Position numbers and translations under genes: made by a program. Positions 1-11,500 of a DNA stretch of 64,000 nucleotides are shown here, piece by piece (the stretch's first letter is position 1; each line of letters opens with the position of its first letter). The stretch is from Deltaproteobacteria bacterium. Lineage in GTDB: Bacteria > Acidobacteriota > Thermoanaerobaculia > Multivoradales > JAHZIX01. Under the pieces are notes generated by a model. It was not told where the DNA came from. It saw nothing but the letters and a program-made list of their open reading frames with translations, and made no database searches. The stretch spans positions 124,001 through 188,000 of the forward strand of contig JAHZIX010000002.1 in NCBI GenBank assembly GCA_022601195.1. The letters run 5' to 3'.

Positions 1-3000
1 CGCACCACGATGGTGGCGTCCGGCACCACTGTACCGGCGGCTGGATCGGTGATGGCGATGGTCGGTGGCTGGGTATCCAGCACCACGGTGCGACTCGCCT
101 GGCCGGTGTTGCCGGCGGCATCCGTGGCCACGGCCGTAAGGGTGTTGTCTCCCTCCGCCAGGGGCACCTGAAGAGCCAAGTAGGTGCTGCCGGTTACCGA
201 GGCGACAATGCCGTTGACTTCCACGCCCGAGAGGTGGAGATCCTGCGCTGCCCCCTGTACCGATACCGACACGGTTCCTACCACCGCCCCCGCTGCCGGC
301 TGGGAGATGGACACCACCGGGGGCGTCGTATCGCGCACGATGCGGTGGCTCTGCTGGCTGCTGTTGCCCACCGCGTCCGTGGCGGCCAACTGAAAGAAGT
401 TCTCCCCTTCCACCAAAGGGAGGGGGCCGACGGTGAAGGTCTCCCCCACCAAGGTCACCGGTTGGCCATCCACCGTCGCTTCCACGGCTCCCACCACCCG
501 CACCTGAAGCACGACTTCCGTTAGGGCGAGAATGGAATCCGCCGCCGGGGTCACCATGACGAAGATCGGCGGCGTCGAATCGATGGTGAAAGTCACCAGC
601 TGGGAGGCGGTGTTGCCGGCTGCATCCGTGGCAGAGACGGACAGTTCGTGGAGCCCCTCTCCGGTCACCCCGGTACCGGACACGAAGGGAGCACCGTCCA
701 AGGTCACCGTCTGCGTGACGGTGGTGGCGTCGGTAATCTCGATGATGGGAGTCACGGCCCGGCTGAACAGCGTGCCATCTACCAAGGGACCGCCACTCTC
801 CAGAATTCCAATCACCGGCGGTTCCGTATCGAGGGTGAGGTTCTGGCCCACCTGGGAGCTATTACCGACGGAGTCCGTAGCCTCCACGGTGAAAGTATTG
901 GCACCCTCGATGAGGCTCAAAGAGGAAGTGAAGGCCTCGCCGGAAAGGTTTGCCAAGGAACCATCGACGCGAACCTCCAAGAGATTTGGATCCACCGCCG
1001 TCCCGCTCACCGCCACCACCGGGGTGGAAACCACCACATCCGGAGCCGGGGCTGCGATGGTGATCACCGGCGCCACCGAGTCCCGCTCCAAGGAATGGCT
1101 GAGCTGCGCCGAATTACCGGCGGCGTCCGAGGCCACCAAGAGGAAAGTGTTAGGCCCTTCCTGCAGGGGCAGGGAGCCGGAAGTGAAGTTCTCCCCATTG
1201 AGGCTGATCGCGGCGCCGTCGACTGTCAAAGAAGTCGCACCGCTCACTTGTCCGGTGAGAACCACCGTCGCTTCCGCCAACAAAGACCCGTCCGTCGGTT
1301 GCACCAAGAGGAACTCCGGCGGAGTGACATCGATGGTGAAGCTGACGGCCCGGGAGGAGGTGTTGCCCGCTGCGTCCACTGCCGAGACGCTCAGTTGATG
1401 AAGGCCCTCGGCCGCCACCGAAGTGCCCGAAACGAAGGGAGAACCATCCAGAAGAATGTCCGAGGTCACCGAGCTCGTGTCCGTCACCTCGATCACCGGG
1501 GTCACCGCTCGATTGAACAACGAGCCATCCGCCAAGGGTGCTCCCGCTTCGAGAATACGAATCACCGGGGCACCGGTATCGAGGGTGACGGTTACCTGCG
1601 CCTGAGCACTGTTGCCGAGGCTATCCGCAGCCACCGCCGTCAACGTGTTGAGCCCTTCCTGAAGGACCACTCCAGGGGCACTGAATCCAGGAGGCGAGAG
1701 CTGGGCTGGAGCTCCATTGACGGTCACCGTCGCCAGATTGGGATCCACAGCGGTTCCCTGCACGGTGACGGTGGGAGTCCCTAAGACCGCCCCCGGGGCC
1801 GGTTGGTCGATCACCACCACCGGTGGAGTGGAATCCCGCACGATGCGGTGCAAGAGCTGCGCTTCGTTGGCGACGGCATCCCGGGCGGTCAAGACGAATG
1901 AGTTCTCCCCCTCCGCCAACACCAGTGGAGGCGTCGAGAAGTCTTCTCCCGCAGGCCCCGTCAAGGAGATTTCTTGGCCGTCCACGGTCAGGGTCTCGGC
2001 CCCCTCCACCTGGCCTACGAGGCTGACCTGACCAGCAGCGGTGAGGGTGCCGTCCGGCGGATTGACGAAGACAAATACCGGCGGGTCGACATCTAAGAGG
2101 ACTTCAAAAGTGCGGCTCGCGGTGCCCAGATTGCCCTCCAGGTCGGCAATCTCGCTGGTCAGGATGAAGGTCCCCGCGGTCAAACCCGAAAGGGAACAGC
2201 TCGCCCCGGCGGAGCACACCGTACACTGACTGCTCAGGTCCACTCCATCCAAGGCGGCAGCGAAGGTTGCCCCGTCGATGCCCACACCGAAGTCGAAGAA
2301 GGTGATCACCGCGTCTGGAATGGCTCCCATGGTCTCTACCGTGAGCGGAGGCCCGGTCACTGCCACCACGGGCAGGGTATCGTCGGTCGAAGCTCCACGG
2401 ACCTCTAACACCAACCGCGGCTCCGTGTTGCAACTTTCTCTGGAGCCGTAGACGACTTCCCCGGGAGCGGCTTCGTCGGCCTTCTTCAGCAACCAGCCGA
2501 AATTCTCGCTACCGTTCAGGAAGGCCTCGACATCAGCGGTGACATCGAAGGCAGCTGCGCCGCTATCGCCGTTGTTATGGAGCACCGAGGCGGTGGTGAC
2601 GGGAGAGAAAGCGCCACCGCTCCAAGGCTGCAGACAATCCGCCTGCCCGTTGCCCGGCGCCTCGTCAATGGCGCAATTCCAGCTGGCCGCTGCCTCTTCC
2701 CAAGTTTCCGTGACCCGGTGTAGGTCGACACTTCCCCCGGAAGCATCCCAATCATCCGACAAGGTGGTGATCGTCACCTCGAGGGTCGCTGACACCAACG
2801 TACCGTCCCCCACCAGGGCAGCGAGATGCTGCGGGTCGAAGCGCACCAGGCTGCGAACCGGAAGGGAGTCCGGCGGTGGCGATGGCAAAGCCGGCGATAC
2901 GCTGAGGCCAAGCAACTCTCCCTGATGGAGGTTCGGGCTCTCCCCCCGCAAAGTGGTGTCGGCGATAGCGAAGGCGGCAACGGTGCGAAGAGGTTCCAGA

Positions 3001-4460
3001 CGCTCGATGGTCACACTGAGCTGAGCGCTATTGCCAGCGGCATCCGTGGCAATCCATTGAAAGACGTTGTCGCCCTCGGAGAGAGCAAACGGACCGGCAG
3101 TGAAGTCTTCTCCCGCCGGCCCCTCGAGGGCGACCGATTGGCCATCGAGGGTCAAGCTGGTGGCGTCCTCGACGATCCCCGTGAACGTGACCTCAGCTTC
3201 CTCCACGGTGCTTCCATCCGGTGGCTGCAGGTCGACGAAGACCGGTGGGGTCTGATCGATCTCGAAACTCACCGACGCCGCTGAGCTGTTTCCGGCCTCA
3301 TCGGTGGCAGTGACGGTGAGGGTGTAGCCGCCGTCCAGATCTACGGGAGTGCCGGAGACAAAAGGATTGCCGTCTAGCAGGATCTCCTCGGTGACCGCGG
3401 TGGCGTCGGTCACTTGAATCACCGGCACCACCGGCCGATTGAACAAGCTGTCGTTGGCTAGCAGAGCGCCGCTCTCCAGAATCTCGATAACCGGCGCTTC
3501 GGTGTCCAGGATCACCGTGCGCTGCTGTTGGGAGCTATTGCCCACCTGGTCGGTGGCGACGACGTCAAAGGTATTCGCCCCTTCGACGAGTGCCAAGGGA
3601 GCGGCATAGGAATCCCCGCTGAGGGTGGCCAGGTCACCAGCTACTCGCACCTCTTCCAGGTGGGGGTCCAAGGCTGAGCCACTCACCTCGACAGTGGGGG
3701 TGGACACCACGGCATCGGCGGCGGGAGAGGCGATACTGAGCACCGGTGGGGTCGAATCCCGCTCTAGAGTGGTCACCGCAGTCGCGCTGTTGCCGGCCTC
3801 GTCCGTCGCCACCAAAGAAAACGTGTTGAGCCCTTCCACCAAGGCCAAGGGGAAGAACGAGAAATCATCCCCAATGAGCACTGCCGGAGAACCATCGACG
3901 GTGACCGCGGCGGCCGAGGTCACCACTCCAGCGAGAGTCACTTCCGCCTCCGCCACCAAAGTGCCATCCGGTGGCGTCACCGATACGAACACCGGCGGAG
4001 TGAGATCGATCTCGAAGCTGACCGACGCCGTGGAGCTGTTTCCTGCCCCGTCCGTAGCGGTGGTAGTGAGCTGATGCAGCCCTTCCGTTCCGACGGGGGT
4101 TCCGGAAGTGAAGGGGACGCCGTCCAAGAGAGTCACCACGGTTCCCGGGTTGGCTTCCGCGACTTCGATCACCGGCGTCACCGGTCGATTGAAAAGAGAG
4201 GCATCCCCTAGGGGAGCTCCCGCCTCGAGAAACTGAATACCGGGGGGGGTGAGGTCGATAGCGAAGGTGACCGCCAGGGAAGAGCTATTGCCGGCAGAAT
4301 CCGTCGCAGTGACACTCAGCTGGTAGCTGCCTTCCCCGTCTACGGGGGTGCCGGAGACGAAGGGGGCGCCGTCGAGAAGAGCTTCCGTGGTCACCGGCGA
4401 GGCATCCGTCACCTCGATCTCCGGCACCACCGAGCGGTTGTAGAGGAAGCCATCCGGCAA
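1..4460 (-). repeat. Tandem Ig-like modules forming a ~750-bp super-repeat
   Basis: Three module types alternate. Type A contains LFNRxVxPxIEV and LLDGxPFVSGT; type B starts TPPxFVxVxPPDGT and has TVDG; type C contains xPAxxxVVxTPxV and SGxAxDP. The LFNR-like signature recurs near nucleotides 4441, 4190, 3440, 1515 and 770. The 4190-to-3440 and 1515-to-770 spacings are both close to 750 bp, that is one A-B-C triplet. The DNRLRE domain (about 3000-2400) interrupts the series. This is seen directly in translation; the module families (glucodextranase-B-like or other bacterial Ig) are inferred. Confidence 0.75.
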
Positions 4461-5387
4461 CTCCGCTCCGCCTTCCAGAATGCGAATCTCCGGGGCATCC
4501 GGATCCTGATTTTCGTTGGATTGGGCGGACAGATCATCCCAATACTTCCCCCCGGAGCCGCGGCCCCAAAGGCCGATCCAGCCGGAGAGGAGTGGGCTCC
4601 CCTCGTCCACGGCATCGACTTGCCAACCGCTTGGCTCCGCATCGTTCTGCCGCCAGACTTTGGCCCGGATACGTAGCTGGGAACCTTCCATCTCGGTCTC
4701 GACGATGAAGCGATACCACTTCTTCTGTTGCAGATTGACGCCGGTATCCAAGTCCCCGGTCAGCGGGCCGGCACCGGCACAAAAAATGCCTCCACCGGAT
4801 CCACTATCGGAATCACTGTCCGAATCGCTGTCCGAATCGCTATCGCTGTCACTATCGCTATCCGAATCACTGTCTGAGTTGCTATTCGAATCACTATTCG
4901 AATCACTATCGGAGTCGCCATCATTTTCTGGAGCAGCAGCACCACCACAGCTGCTGAGTTGAACCGTGCCATTCTTGGACCGCTGAGCCAATAGGTAGTA
5001 AGCATCCGGGCCGGGAAAAGAAGAATGAAAGGTCACTCCCAAGGCCGCCTTATTCTTGTCTCGAATCATCCGACCTTCGAAACGGAAACCCTCCGCGGAG
5101 AACAGATGATCCCGCTGGTGGGTGAAAGATTCTGCCGCCCCCTTCTTGCCAAAAACCGTATTGCCGGACGCCACCGGATCGGGCCAGGTCTTGAACTGTC
5201 CTGGTGCCTCGTTGTGGGGATTGCCCGGGGCGCTGTCGAACCATCCTGGTGGATTCGCCTGGGTGCCGTAGGACTCGAAGTCGTCAGCGAAGGGTGTTCC
5301 GCTTTGGGCCAAGAGGAACCCGGGTAGAACGACCTGGAGCAACACCAGCACCAAAACAACGACGGTAGAGGCTTTCGACGGATTCAT
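1..5387 (-). CDS. Giant secreted multi-Ig surface protein with Ser-Asp repeat and DNRLRE domain (C-terminus beyond window)
   Basis: An open frame runs from an ATG at 5387 to the left window edge without a stop, so about 1795 residues are seen and the C-terminus is missing. It starts with a Sec signal peptide (MNPSKAST then a hydrophobic core ending in LLAQ). Residues about 25-300 resemble a concanavalin/LamG-like beta-sandwich (ends SGWIGLWGRGSGGKYWDDLSA-like) that is interrupted by a Ser-Asp repeat. Then come many 80-95 residue Ig-like modules (DLTPP starts, ATDxAGNSS ends). At about residues 796-996 there is a DNRLRE-type domain (TTLRGESP, TETWEEAAASWNC, FGWLLKK, EPRLVLEV). Only 137 bp separate it from the giant gene upstream, so co-transcription is likely. 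Function is inferred: extracellular adhesion or matrix protein. No enzymatic motif was seen. Confidence 0.85.
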   Translation of the reverse strand, partial: MNPSKASTVVVLVLVLLQVVLPGFLLAQSGTPFADDFESYGTQANPPGWFDSAPGNPHNEAPGQFKTWPDPVASGNTVFGKKGAAESFTHQRDHLFSAEGFRFEGRMIRDKNKAALGVTFHSSFPGPDAYYLLAQRSKNGTVQLSSCGGAAAPENDGDSDSDSNSDSNSNSDSDSDSDSDSDSDSDSDSDSDSDSGSGGGIFCAGAGPLTGDLDTGVNLQQKKWYRFIVETEMEGSQLRIRAKVWRQNDAEPSGWQVDAVDEGSPLLSGWIGLWGRGSGGKYWDDLSAQSNENQDPDAPEIRILEGGAELPDGFLYNRSVVPEIEVTDASPVTTEALLDGAPFVSGTPVDGEGSYQLSVTATDSAGNSSSLAVTFAIDLTPPGIQFLEAGAPLGDASLFNRPVTPVIEVAEANPGTVVTLLDGVPFTSGTPVGTEGLHQLTTTATDGAGNSSTASVSFEIDLTPPVFVSVTPPDGTLVAEAEVTLAGVVTSAAAVTVDGSPAVLIGDDFSFFPLALVEGLNTFSLVATDEAGNSATAVTTLERDSTPPVLSIASPAADAVVSTPTVEVSGSALDPHLEEVRVAGDLATLSGDSYAAPLALVEGANTFDVVATDQVGNSSQQQRTVILDTEAPVIEILESGALLANDSLFNRPVVPVIQVTDATAVTEEILLDGNPFVSGTPVDLDGGYTLTVTATDEAGNSSAASVSFEIDQTPPVFVDLQPPDGSTVEEAEVTFTGIVEDATSLTLDGQSVALEGPAGEDFTAGPFALSEGDNVFQWIATDAAGNSAQLSVTIERLEPLRTVAAFAIADTTLRGESPNLHQGELLGLSVSPALPSPPPDSLPVRSLVRFDPQHLAALVGDGTLVSATLEVTITTLSDDWDASGGSVDLHRVTETWEEAAASWNCAIDEAPGNGQADCLQPWSGGAFSPVTTASVLHNNGDSGAAAFDVTADVEAFLNGSENFGWLLKKADEAAPGEVVYGSRESCNTEPRLVLEVRGASTDDTLPVVAVTGPPLTVETMGAIPDAVITFFDFGVGIDGATFAAALDGVDLSSQCTVCSAGASCSLSGLTAGTFILTSEIADLEGNLGTASRTFEVLLDVDPPVFVFVNPPDGTLTAAGQVSLVGQVEGAETLTVDGQEISLTGPAGEDFSTPPLVLAEGENSFVLTARDAVANEAQLLHRIVRDSTPPVVVIDQPAPGAVLGTPTVTVQGTAVDPNLATVTVNGAPAQLSPPGFSAPGVVLQEGLNTLTAVAADSLGNSAQAQVTVTLDTGAPVIRILEAGAPLADGSLFNRAVTPVIEVTDTSSVTSDILLDGSPFVSGTSVAAEGLHQLSVSAVDAAGNTSSRAVSFTIDVTPPEFLLVQPTDGSLLAEATVVLTGQVSGATSLTVDGAAISLNGENFTSGSLPLQEGPNTFLLVASDAAGNSAQLSHSLERDSVAPVITIAAPAPDVVVSTPVVAVSGTAVDPNLLEVRVDGSLANLSGEAFTSSLSLIEGANTFTVEATDSVGNSSQVGQNLTLDTEPPVIGILESGGPLVDGTLFSRAVTPIIEITDATTVTQTVTLDGAPFVSGTGVTGEGLHELSVSATDAAGNTASQLVTFTIDSTPPIFVMVTPAADSILALTEVVLQVRVVGAVEATVDGQPVTLVGETFTVGPLPLVEGENFFQLAATDAVGNSSQQSHRIVRDTTPPVVSISQPAAGAVVGTVSVSVQGAAQDLHLSGVEVNGIVASVTGSTYLALQVPLAEGDNTLTAVATDAAGNTGQASRTVVLDTQPPTIAITDPAAGTVVPDATIVV
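4802..4918 (-). repeat. Ser-Asp (SD) dipeptide repeat tract
   Basis: About 39 codons alternate Ser with Asp or Asn, encoded by degenerate GAT/GAC-AGT/AGC/TCG units. It lies at about residues 157-197 of the left giant protein, bracketed by short segments with a Cys on each side (LSSCGG before, IFCAGAG after). SD tracts are known as stalks or calcium-binding linkers in Sdr-type surface proteins, but here the tract sits inside a predicted beta-sandwich domain rather than next to a wall anchor. Confidence 0.9.
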
Positions 5388-5524
5388 GGCGATGGATGGT
5401 CCTCGTTGAAATTGCGAAGTTGGGCCCTTGGAAGCAAAACCCCGAAATAAAAAGGTTTCTGAAAGCCGGCCTTCTAGAGACAGGTCATCTTTCTTCAGAG
5501 ATCCGGAGCTCACGGTGATCTCCC

Positions 5525-8500
5525 TCATGGCACCAACTCCACGCGATCGATGCCGCAATCAGTCAATAGGATTAAGGTCGAGCCGCTCGTTACCGCATCC
5601 CGCAAGCCGCAGCGGCTGGTGAAATGACCGTAGACGGCCTGCGTCGCACCGCCGGGGTGGTTGTCCACTCGCAACAGCGTCTTGGCACCCCCCAGGCTCT
5701 CTGCCCACCACAATCGGGGACCGCTCACCGAACTCAGGCGGAAGACCCCGAAAGCATGGTGAGCCTCTCCGGGAGCCGTACCCAGGGAATGGGCGCCTCC
5801 CAAGGTAAAGATCTCGCGAACCCCTTCACCGGCAACCGCCGCGGTGACTTGTAGGCCCGCGACGTCGAGGTCCACGAGCTCCGCTCCGGGAAAAGAACCG
5901 CTGGCCACCAAAGCCGGCGCCAGGCCGGGGGCCAAGAGGAAGCTCGAAGCTCCGCCGCCTCCGAAGACCCATAACGCCGTACCTTCCACCAAGAGGCGAG
6001 GAGTGCTCACGGGACTGACCGCCACGCCTTGACTCGGTACCTCCACCGGGGCCAAGGGAACCGCGAGGTCCAGGGTCTTGAGGTCCAAATTGGCACCAGC
6101 GTCACCGAGGGCTAAAAGCTGCCCGTTGGCCAAGGCGACATCCAGCACCGGTTGGCCGGTGAAGGGATCGAGGCTCGGAGCTGCCACCGGAGTCCCCGGA
6201 GCGCTCAGGTCAAAGACCTCCAACTGGCCGGCGGCCACGTAGAGCACTCCTCCGTTCAAGACCGCCCCTTGGACCGGTCCGGTCACTTCCACCGTGGACA
6301 ACAAAGTCGGCGGCGAAGTCGCCGTATCGACGATGGGAATGGCCACCAGGCCCACCTCCTGGCGCACGGGAAGAAGTGCCGCCAGAGTTCCTTCCAAGGC
6401 TATGCGGGCAGCGCCGCCGGGAAGGTCGAGGGAAGTCGAGCCGAGCCCCGCTGCAACCCGGGTTCGCACTTTGTTGCCGGCTCCCGCGCCATCCAAGGCT
6501 TGCAGAGTCAAGGCCTCACCAACTTCCACCGTCGGGAGGTCGAGGGTGAAGGAGCCGTCCGCAGCCACCGCTGTCTGGAGGGTCGAGCCATCCACCGAGG
6601 CCGTGAGAAAGTCCGCCCCGGAAGCAGCACCAGGGGCACCGATCACCGCGGCACCACTAGCTGTTGGTATCGCCTCGATCTGACTTTCCACCAACCAGGG
6701 GCGCAGCGCGCTGCTCTGGAAGCCCTGGTAGGGACTTCCGAAACTGCTCCCCAGCACCCACAGCAGGCGATCCGCCACGAATAGGGTCCGAGCGGATCCC
6801 TGAACCGGCGCCCGGGTCAGGGTTTCGAATTGGAAGCCGTGAGTCAGGAAGTCCGTGTCGAAGCTGCCGACGAAGACGTCCGCATCGGAGGAGTTGCCGA
6901 TCAGCGCCTTGCTACCGACTTCGACCACCGGACCGAGACTGGAAAAACCACTCTTGAAGGCGGCCAGATCCGTACTGTTGGAGGTTTCCGTATCCGGTTG
7001 GCCTCGATGCAGGCTATGCAGCTTGGTAGTAATCCACTCGTTGAAGAAGGCGACATCGTCGACCAGAGTCAAGCTACCGGCCCGAAACGCCGTGCCGTCC
7101 GCCTGGTTGGTGGCTCGCAATATCGGGTTCGCCGGATCACCGATGGCGAACATCTGGTAGGCGCCGCCGGTGCCGTTGCGGTCCGAAGCCAAGTGCATCT
7201 CCCCCTCCCGAACCTCGAGACGGAACGGATCACGGATCGACAGAGGCTCTTGGCTGAGCAGCCTCGGGTTGCGGGGATCGTGAAGATCGAAGGCGAAGTA
7301 ACGGTGAGAGCCACTGCGTTCCACGGCATGGAGAATGCCGTCCACCAAGGCGAGGCCTCCAAAGCGATCGAAGGTACCGGCGAGGAGCTCCAGGTCCATG
7401 GTGGCCGGATCGTGAAATAGATTCTCCGGATCCCGGGCGTCCAGGATGCGAAGGTATTTGCCCTGGGCCATAGCAAGCACGCCGTCCTCCAGAGCCATGT
7501 AGGAAATGGAGCCGGATATCCGAGGCATGGAGAAAGGCGGTGGCGGTGGCGGCCCCGAGGAGCAGGTGCCCGCACATTCGTCACAGGCAGCAAAGCAATC
7601 CGGCCCACCGCCATTGTCGGTGCAGTGGTTCACACAGGAATCACAGGATTGGGTGCAATCGTCGGTATCCGCACAGGTGGTGAAGCATTCATCGCAAGCA
7701 TCGAAGCAGATGGGGTCACCTTCTCCGAAGATCGAGCAGCCTTCGTAACAGAGGTTGCAACCAATGAAACAGGATTCCTCATCGTCTCCTCCACCGCCGC
7801 CTCCGAGATCCACCACAGCGGCCACGTTGGGTTCCAGTGGATCGCTGGTATCCACCAAAAGAAGCTCGAAGGGAACTTGGATCTCTGAGTTGTCGAAGCA
7901 TTGGCACATAGCGATCATGCCTTCGTCGACGGCGATGGATTCGAAGAAATGGTCGGACCTGGGCAGCTCCGGAGACAGGCCCAAGTCGCCGCCGATGGGA
8001 CCGAAGCTCTGCGCCACGCTGGTGAGATTTGGGAAACCGGAGTCCCTCACCGTGAGCTCTAGGAGGTCCCCCTCGGCACCCAAGGCGGGAACGGAAAAGC
8101 TGCCGTCCACTTCCGCGAGAACCGTAAAGTTCTGGTTGGAAGATAGATTACTAATCTCTACCGTAAGGGGGAGATCGATGTCGTCGACGGCGCCCGGTTG
8201 GCCGTCCAGGGAGAGGCCGAACAAGCCCACTGCGAAATCGATCTTGGAGCCATCGACTACTGGAGCCCGGGCGTTGCCCGGTGTCCAGGCAGAGCCCTCT
8301 GCCACCACTGGAGCCTCCGTGGTGATGACGTGATCCTCGGTTTGTGCCCTCGCCAGGCCCCTCACGGAAACGCCGTCGAAACGGAGTACCCCTCGGTAGG
8401 CATCTCCCACCTGAGCCGAGAGCGGCAAGCTGCTCGTGTCCAGGGTCAAGGTATCTCCCTCATGGGCGTGGGAGGAGATCCGCCAGAGGTCCGAGTAGTC

Positions 8501-11500
8501 GAAATTGAAGGCCACTTCCGATCCCACCAAGCTGTGGCGGAAGGAGGCATCGAGATCGGTCATGCTGTCGACGGCAACCGCATCCACAATGCCGGAGCCC
8601 ACCGTCGGTACCACCGTCGGTGAGATGGAAGCGATGTCGTTGTTGTCGAGGATCAGATCGCCGAAGGCCTGAGTATCCCGCTTGATGAAGACCGTGCCGG
8701 CGGCGCCACGACGATTGGTGAAGGAGGGACCAGAACCCGCCGCAGCGGAGACTCGAGCCACAAAATCCTCGTCGACGGTGCCCGAATACACAGCGACTCG
8801 ACCGCCGCCGCCACTGCCTCCACCACTGCTCAAGCCGCCGCAGCTGGTACCACCGGTGGCGGCAATGGTGCCGATACCCGTCAGGCTGGAGGCATCCAGG
8901 CGAATGCTGCCACCGGCACCGGCACCGCCGTTGCAGGAGTCCACACCACTAGCGCTGAGCGCTCCGTCGATGATGGCCTCTCCCGCCGTGGAAATGCGCA
9001 CCACGCCGCCACCGTTGCCACCGCGACTATTGGAGCTGCTCGTGCCGCTGCGGAAGCTACCGCCCCCACCGGGCTCGCGAGGGTCGAAGAGATTGCCGTA
9101 GAGAGCCGGCCCGCCCAGGCCGCCGCGACCGCCGTGACTGCCGCCGGTGAAGGGATTTGCCGAGGCCGCACCCGACTGTGTATTGGGGTAGGTGTAGGCC
9201 CCTTCCGGGTTGATACCTCCCAAGTAGCCCAGGCCCGACACGTTGATGCCGGCGCCGCAGGCGATATACAGCTCGCCGTCCAAAGTCAGCTCCAGACTCT
9301 GTTCCGTGGTGGCATCCGTTGGCGGATGGACCACATTGCCCGAGACCACGATGAGGCGTTCGAAGCTGTGAGGCCCCTCCACCGTCAGGGTGGCGCCATC
9401 GACCAGAAGGCTTTGTCCCTCCAGGCTGAGGTCGCCGACGGCCAGGGTGGTGTCCTCGGTGATGAGCACACCGTCTCGCACCGCGAGGGGAATCACCACT
9501 TGGTCCACATTGGCTCCATAGTCCGTCGCCAGCAGGGTCAACGTGTGGGCCTCCCCTTCCAGCCAGTCTTCGCCGATGGGAATCTCCAGGTCGAAAGTGC
9601 GGTTCCGCGACAACGGGAAGTTTCGAGCCTCCGGTAGAAAACCATCGTCCAGGAAGGCTTCGACACTAAAAGTGTTGATGTCATCCGTCACCGTTATGTT
9701 GAGAGGCAGCAATTGGCCAGCGATCACCCGAGGGTTCGGGCCCGGGCAATTCACCGTCATCTCGGGCCCTTGGGTATCCGTCGACAACGGGTTGACGCGA
9801 ATCAACCGCCGCGCCGTCCCGACGTTGCCATTGATGTCCACCGCCGAAGCCGTGATCGCCAGCACTCGTGGTTCCTCCACCGGCGGCGCCGCTAGGCGGA
9901 AGGTGGAAGAGGTGCTGGAACGAGTCACCGAGAAGCCACCGAGCTCAGCGGTGTAGACCGTTCCGAGGGCAACGTTGTCGGTGGCGAAAAAGCGCACCGT
10001 GATGGTGTCCCCAGAGGTGAAGGCCTGCAGCTCTGCAGGGGTGGTGATAGTCACCACCGGCGGAACCTGGTCTTCGACCACGGTGAGGATCCGCTGCACT
10101 TCCACCATGGCGCCGCCGGTATCGAAGGCGCGCAACACCACGGTGACGGAGTCTAATCCCGGTTGGAGCTCGGGAACGTATTGCCGGCTGTGAGAAACAC
10201 TCTCTTCACCAGCGAAGCCAACGGTCTGGCTGTCGGTCAGCACCCCGCTGAGCTCGAGCTCTAGCCGGTCGATTCCTACCAGACCAATAGCCGAGAAGAT
10301 GATCGTCGCCGACTCTCCCGAAGCGACGGAAGACCCTGGTTCGAATTGAATAGCTGCCTCGAGGGCCGCGGCTGTGGTGCCATCCACCAACAAGGAACCT
10401 TCCTCGACCTCTGGAGCCTCGCCACTGAGGATTCGATCCTGAGTCAACAACCGGGCTCCGTCCCGCACCGTCACCCGGTCGAACCGGTAGACCCCTTGGT
10501 AGGTATCCCCGGCCACGGCCGTCAGAGGTTGGGTCGCTGCATCGACGGTCAAGACTTGCCCGCGGTGATCGTTACTGGTGATTGTCCACAGCTCGGAGAA
10601 GTCATCCTCAAAGGCCACTTCGACCCCTTGCAGAGTGTGACCAAAAGAAGCGGAGCCATCGGTGACGGTAGCTGCGGTAACCGAATCCACAGTGCCACGC
10701 CCAACACTCACCAACTCGGTCACTTCCGTGGGGAAGTAGCCCGCGCCGTCGACCAACAGCTCACCGAATTGATGATCACTGCCCTTCCAGAAGATCGTGC
10801 CAGCGCTGCCTCCCCCAGCCTGGATACGGGGCCAGAGATCCGGAGCGACCATGTCCGTATAGAGAGCGATCCGTCCTCCACCACCGCGGGAGGTGGTGCC
10901 GGTGAAGTCGCGAGCAGAAGCCTGAATGACCCCCGCTCCCCGAATCGACTGCGCTTCCAGCCGCACCGAGCCGCCCGCGCCTACGGTTTCGCTGTTGGAG
11001 GTCAGCCGGCCGTCGACAATCAAGTTGCCCTCCGGTGCTGCGATGCGGATCACCCCGCCACCGGTGCCAACACCACCGGCCCCAAGATCCACCGGATCGA
11101 AGAGGCTGCCGTAGGTGAAGCCGAAGGAGTCGAACTCACCGCGACCGCCGTGGCTGCCCCCCGGGGATGGATTGCTCTGATTGGGCAATTGCTCCCAGAA
11201 ATAGGTGTACCGGAAGTCGTAGCCACGCCGATCCGCGTGCACTTGTCCGCCGCAGGCGACATAGAGGTCACCGGTCAGTCCCAGGGCCATCTTCCAGTCG
11301 AATCCGTTGTTGGCGAAGTGGTTGATGCTGTTGTCGCGCACCGTGAGGGTCGCACCGCCCATCACCACCAGGTTGTTGAATTGATGGAAGAGATCGATGG
11401 TGAAAGTGCCACCGGTGATGATGATGTTCTCGCCTTCGTAGGTGAAATCATCCTGGCTGAGGAAGAAGTTCGAGTCGAAGATCTCCCCTTCCACAGCCTG

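Noticed and set aside
532..1398. Long plus-strand reading frames opposite the two giant genes (e.g. 532-1398, 648-1784, 10346-11557, 13313-14296)
   Set aside because: They are antisense shadows of high-G+C repetitive coding sequence; the minus-strand frame is continuous, has clear domains, and the plus-strand products have no family resemblance or ribosome-binding sites.
7069..7614. Minus-strand frames at 7069-7614 and 7230-7577 as separate small genes
   Set aside because: They are out-of-frame readings within the giant protein, whose own frame gives the regular Cys-rich units and propeller repeats.
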